Positions 61,918 to 64,000 of a DNA stretch of 64,000 bases are shown piece by piece. This stretch comes from Prosthecobacter vanneervenii. GTDB lineage: Bacteria > Verrucomicrobiota > Verrucomicrobiia > Verrucomicrobiales > Verrucomicrobiaceae. The notes under the pieces are model-generated. The model was not told where the DNA came from, ran no database searches, and was given only the letters and a program-made list of their open reading frames with translations. The stretch lies in assembly GCF_014203095.1 (NCBI RefSeq), contig NZ_JACHIG010000009.1, forward strand, positions 1 to 64,000, given 5' to 3'. Position 1 is the stretch's first letter, and every line of letters starts with the position of its first letter. The position numbers and the translations under genes are program-made.

Positions 61918-63141
61918 ATGATGAAATTTTTTGCAGCTTTTCTGATTTCAAGCGTTGCATTCTCCGCAGAAGACTGGCCCCACTGGCGCGGCCCTCATTC
62001 GGACGGCAGCTGGAATCCCAAGGACATTCCTGCGGACTTTGCCAGGAAAGAGCCAGAGCGAGTTTGGAAAAAAGACATCGGCGCAGGATTCGGCGGGGTG
62101 ACCACAAGCGGCAGCCAGGTGTATGTGATGGACCGGGTCAGAACGCCCAGAGAGGTCGAACGCGTTCTGTGTTTTGATGCAGAAAGCGGCAGTTCTCTCT
62201 GGCAGCAAAGCTGGGAGGTGAGCTATGGAGGCATGGAGTACGGCACCGGCCCGCGTGCCTCGGTTAATATCAGTGAGGGCAAGGCGTTTACACTGGGCGC
62301 GACTGGCGTGGCATCTTGTTTCGATGCCGTGACAGGCAGGGTGATATGGCAGGTGGACACGGTGCAAACCTACGGAGCGAAGATTCCCAAGTGGGGCTTC
62401 GCGGCGTCTCCGGTGACCGATGGCAGCCGCGTGCTGCTGCACGTGGGTGCGAATGGCGGATCTGTGCTAGCCCTGGATAAAAACTCCGGCAAGGAAGTCT
62501 GGAGAGGCGGTCCTGATCCGGCTGGCTATTGCACACCGGAAATCATCACCCATGCAGGCACGCGTCAGCTCATCGCGTGGGGGCCGGAAAACGTGCAGAG
62601 CCTTGATCCCGACAGCGGCAGAGTAAACTGGACCTTCCCTTACAAGATCACGTACGGAGTCAGCATCGCACAGCCGCTTTATCATGACGGCATCCTGCTT
62701 GTGTCGGGCTACTGGCATGGAGCGAAGGCGCTTCGGCTCGGGGAAAAGAGCCCCAGCTTGTTGTGGGAAAATCAGGATAAGATCTGCGGCCTCATGTCCG
62801 CTCCTTTGTTTAAAGACGGCGTCGTTTACATGCTCGACAAGACTCGTGGCCTGCAGGCCTTCGAACTCAAGACAGGCAAAATTTTATGGAGCGATGAAAA
62901 CACGCTGACGCCCAAGGGCAGCAATCCGCAGATGAGCCTGGTGTGGATGCAGGAGTCTGCCAACCTTGCCGCTCTATTGAATGCCGACGGTGAACTCGTC
63001 TATGTCACACTCCAGCCTGACAAGCGCGTGGAACTGGCCCGCTGGCAGATTATTGGCAAAACCTGGGCGCACCCGGCATTCGCAGGAAACAGGATATTTG
63101 CACGCAGCGATAAAGAATTGTCAGCCTGGCGGCTTTGGTAG
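61918..63141 (+). CDS. secreted PQQ-like beta-propeller protein
   Basis: 407 residues; the ATG at 61921 is an equal start. Short signal peptide ('SSVAFSAEDW'). 'DWPHWRGPHSDGSWNPKDIP' opens it as in many PVC secreted propellers, followed by 'LCFDAESGSSLWQ', 'SCFDAVTGRVIWQ', 'LALDKNSGKEVWR', 'QSLDPDSGRVNW' and 'QAFELKTGKILW', about seven blades. No catalytic or cofactor residue is evident. The next gene starts 4 bp after its stop, so they are probably co-transcribed. Confidence 0.85.
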   Translation: MMKFFAAFLISSVAFSAEDWPHWRGPHSDGSWNPKDIPADFARKEPERVWKKDIGAGFGGVTTSGSQVYVMDRVRTPREVERVLCFDAESGSSLWQQSWEVSYGGMEYGTGPRASVNISEGKAFTLGATGVASCFDAVTGRVIWQVDTVQTYGAKIPKWGFAASPVTDGSRVLLHVGANGGSVLALDKNSGKEVWRGGPDPAGYCTPEIITHAGTRQLIAWGPENVQSLDPDSGRVNWTFPYKITYGVSIAQPLYHDGILLVSGYWHGAKALRLGEKSPSLLWENQDKICGLMSAPLFKDGVVYMLDKTRGLQAFELKTGKILWSDENTLTPKGSNPQMSLVWMQESANLAALLNADGELVYVTLQPDKRVELARWQIIGKTWAHPAFAGNRIFARSDKELSAWRLW

Positions 63142-63145
63142 TCCC

Positions 63146-64000
63146 ATGAAACTCTGGCTGCCTCTGCTCCTCTGCATTTTCGTCATCGCCGCTGCTCCTG
63201 TAAATGAACCGCCAGCGTGGAAGGCGGGCGCGGCTTCAGCGAAGATCACGCCGGAGCAACCCATGTGGATGGCAGGCTATGCGGGACGCACGAAGCCGTC
63301 TGAAGGCGTTGAGCTGGACCTGTTTGCAAAAGCGTTTGTGCTCACGGATCAGGCAGGCGGGCGGTTCGCACTCATCACGATGGATTTGATCGGCGTTCCG
63401 AGAAATCTGCGCCTTGCTGTGGCAGAGCGGGTGAAGAAGGAGCATGGCATCGAGCCCGCAAATCTGGCCATCAATGCCTCCCATACGCACAGCGGGCCGG
63501 AGCTGCGCACGAGCAAAATCTACGGCGCTGACGATCTGGCACTGCGCGAGAAGGAGGCCGCAGAATACACCGCCAAGCTGGAGAACACGCTGGTGAGTCT
63601 CGTCGGCGAGGCGCTGAAAAAATCCGTACCAGCGCATCTGGACCACAGCACGGCACGCTGCGGGGTCTCGATGAACCGCCGCACACCGGATGGCAAAGGC
63701 GGCTGGAACAATTTTCCGAATCCCCAAGGACCGGTGGACCAGACTGTGCCCGTGTTACGCGCCAGCACGGCGGAGGGCAAGGACATCGCCATCATCTTTG
63801 GCTACTCCTGCCACTGCACCGTGCTAGGGCACCAGAAATTCAGCGGCGACTACGCGGGCTACGCACAGCAGGAGATCGAAAAGGCGCACCCCGATGCCGT
63901 GGCGATGTTTGCGAACGGCTGCAGCGGCGACCAGAACCCCTACCCGCGCAAGACGATGGAGCTGGCGCAGACGCACGGCAAATCTCTCGCCACCTCCGTG
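63146..64000 (+). CDS. neutral/alkaline ceramidase-like protein, cut by the window end
   Basis: The first 285 codons are present, open to the end of the window. It has a signal peptide ('IFVIAAAPVN'). 'WKAGAASAKITPEQPMWMAGYAG' is the typical opening of the neutral/alkaline non-lysosomal ceramidase N-terminal family, followed by 'NASHTHSGPE' (zinc His pair) and 'GYSCHCTVLG' plus 'ANGCSGDQNP' (the active-site Ser-Gly-Asp region). In environmental bacteria many members act on unknown amides, so ceramide need not be the substrate. It starts 4 bp after the PQQ gene. Confidence 0.85.
   Translation, partial: MKLWLPLLLCIFVIAAAPVNEPPAWKAGAASAKITPEQPMWMAGYAGRTKPSEGVELDLFAKAFVLTDQAGGRFALITMDLIGVPRNLRLAVAERVKKEHGIEPANLAINASHTHSGPELRTSKIYGADDLALREKEAAEYTAKLENTLVSLVGEALKKSVPAHLDHSTARCGVSMNRRTPDGKGGWNNFPNPQGPVDQTVPVLRASTAEGKDIAIIFGYSCHCTVLGHQKFSGDYAGYAQQEIEKAHPDAVAMFANGCSGDQNPYPRKTMELAQTHGKSLATSV

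Overview
The window looks like a chromosomal segment of a Verrucomicrobiota bacterium, most likely a Verrucomicrobiaceae/Prosthecobacter-like member. This is inferred from gene content, not from a marker gene. The signs are high G+C, many secreted one-gene enzymes (sulfatase, SGNH hydrolase, aldose epimerase, PQQ-type propellers, Tat-exported TIM barrels), a PEP-CTERM protein, SHD1-like small secreted proteins, a Ser/Thr kinase paired with an ECF sigma factor, a short Lys/Ala-rich H1-like protein and a Calx-beta giant protein. No rRNA, tRNA or CRISPR array was seen.

Layout. 1-5 kb: an orphan Vsr-type nuclease, an SHD1-like secreted protein, a single-blade PQQ protein and an SGNH hydrolase, separated by gene-poor DNA full of palindromic and 10-bp-periodic repeats. 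5.0-14.6 kb: one gene for a ~3200-residue secreted metzincin/Calx-beta protein. 14.8-20.8 kb: methyltransferase, CslA-like glycosyltransferase, VapBC-type pair, PQQ propeller, Gfo/Idh/MocA protein. 21-29.4 kb: HtrA protease, TatD hydrolase, pyruvate kinase, SHD1-like protein, then a deoA - amidohydrolase - dtd run. 29.4-36.2 kb: PP2C phosphatase coupled to a secreted aldose epimerase, a large membrane Ser/Thr kinase coupled to an ECF sigma factor, and a REP-associated transposase (RAYT) bracketed by REP pairs. 36.2-45.7 kb: aspS, sulfatase, a second ECF sigma factor with repeated upstream boxes, a MetE-like protein, a PEP-CTERM protein and an SDR/ROK/SIS operon. 45.8-52.5 kb: TPR protein, Tat TIM-barrel protein, an integron-like cassette pair (caspase-like and RusA-like proteins around one attC-like site), and a class V aminotransferase. 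52.5-64 kb: a roadblock-like pair in front of an ammonium transporter, a radical SAM/SPASM protein, lipoproteins, the H1-like protein, an esterase, tex, a PQQ propeller and the start of a ceramidase-like gene.

The observations that stand out are: (1) a RAYT with its own REP class, where the conserved GTAG head of the REP supplies the TAG stop codon of three genes; (2) a second, 47-nt two-stem palindromic element with a GGAG head whose arms covary; (3) degenerate 10-bp tandem arrays, two pairs of which sit in inverted orientation; (4) an attC-like site of 118 bp placed as in integron cassettes; (5) a Ser/Thr kinase whose membrane part carries what looks like a dead signal-peptidase-I domain; (6) two independent domain insertions into Calx-beta domains of the giant protein. 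All functional statements are from reading the sequence and family knowledge; no search was run.
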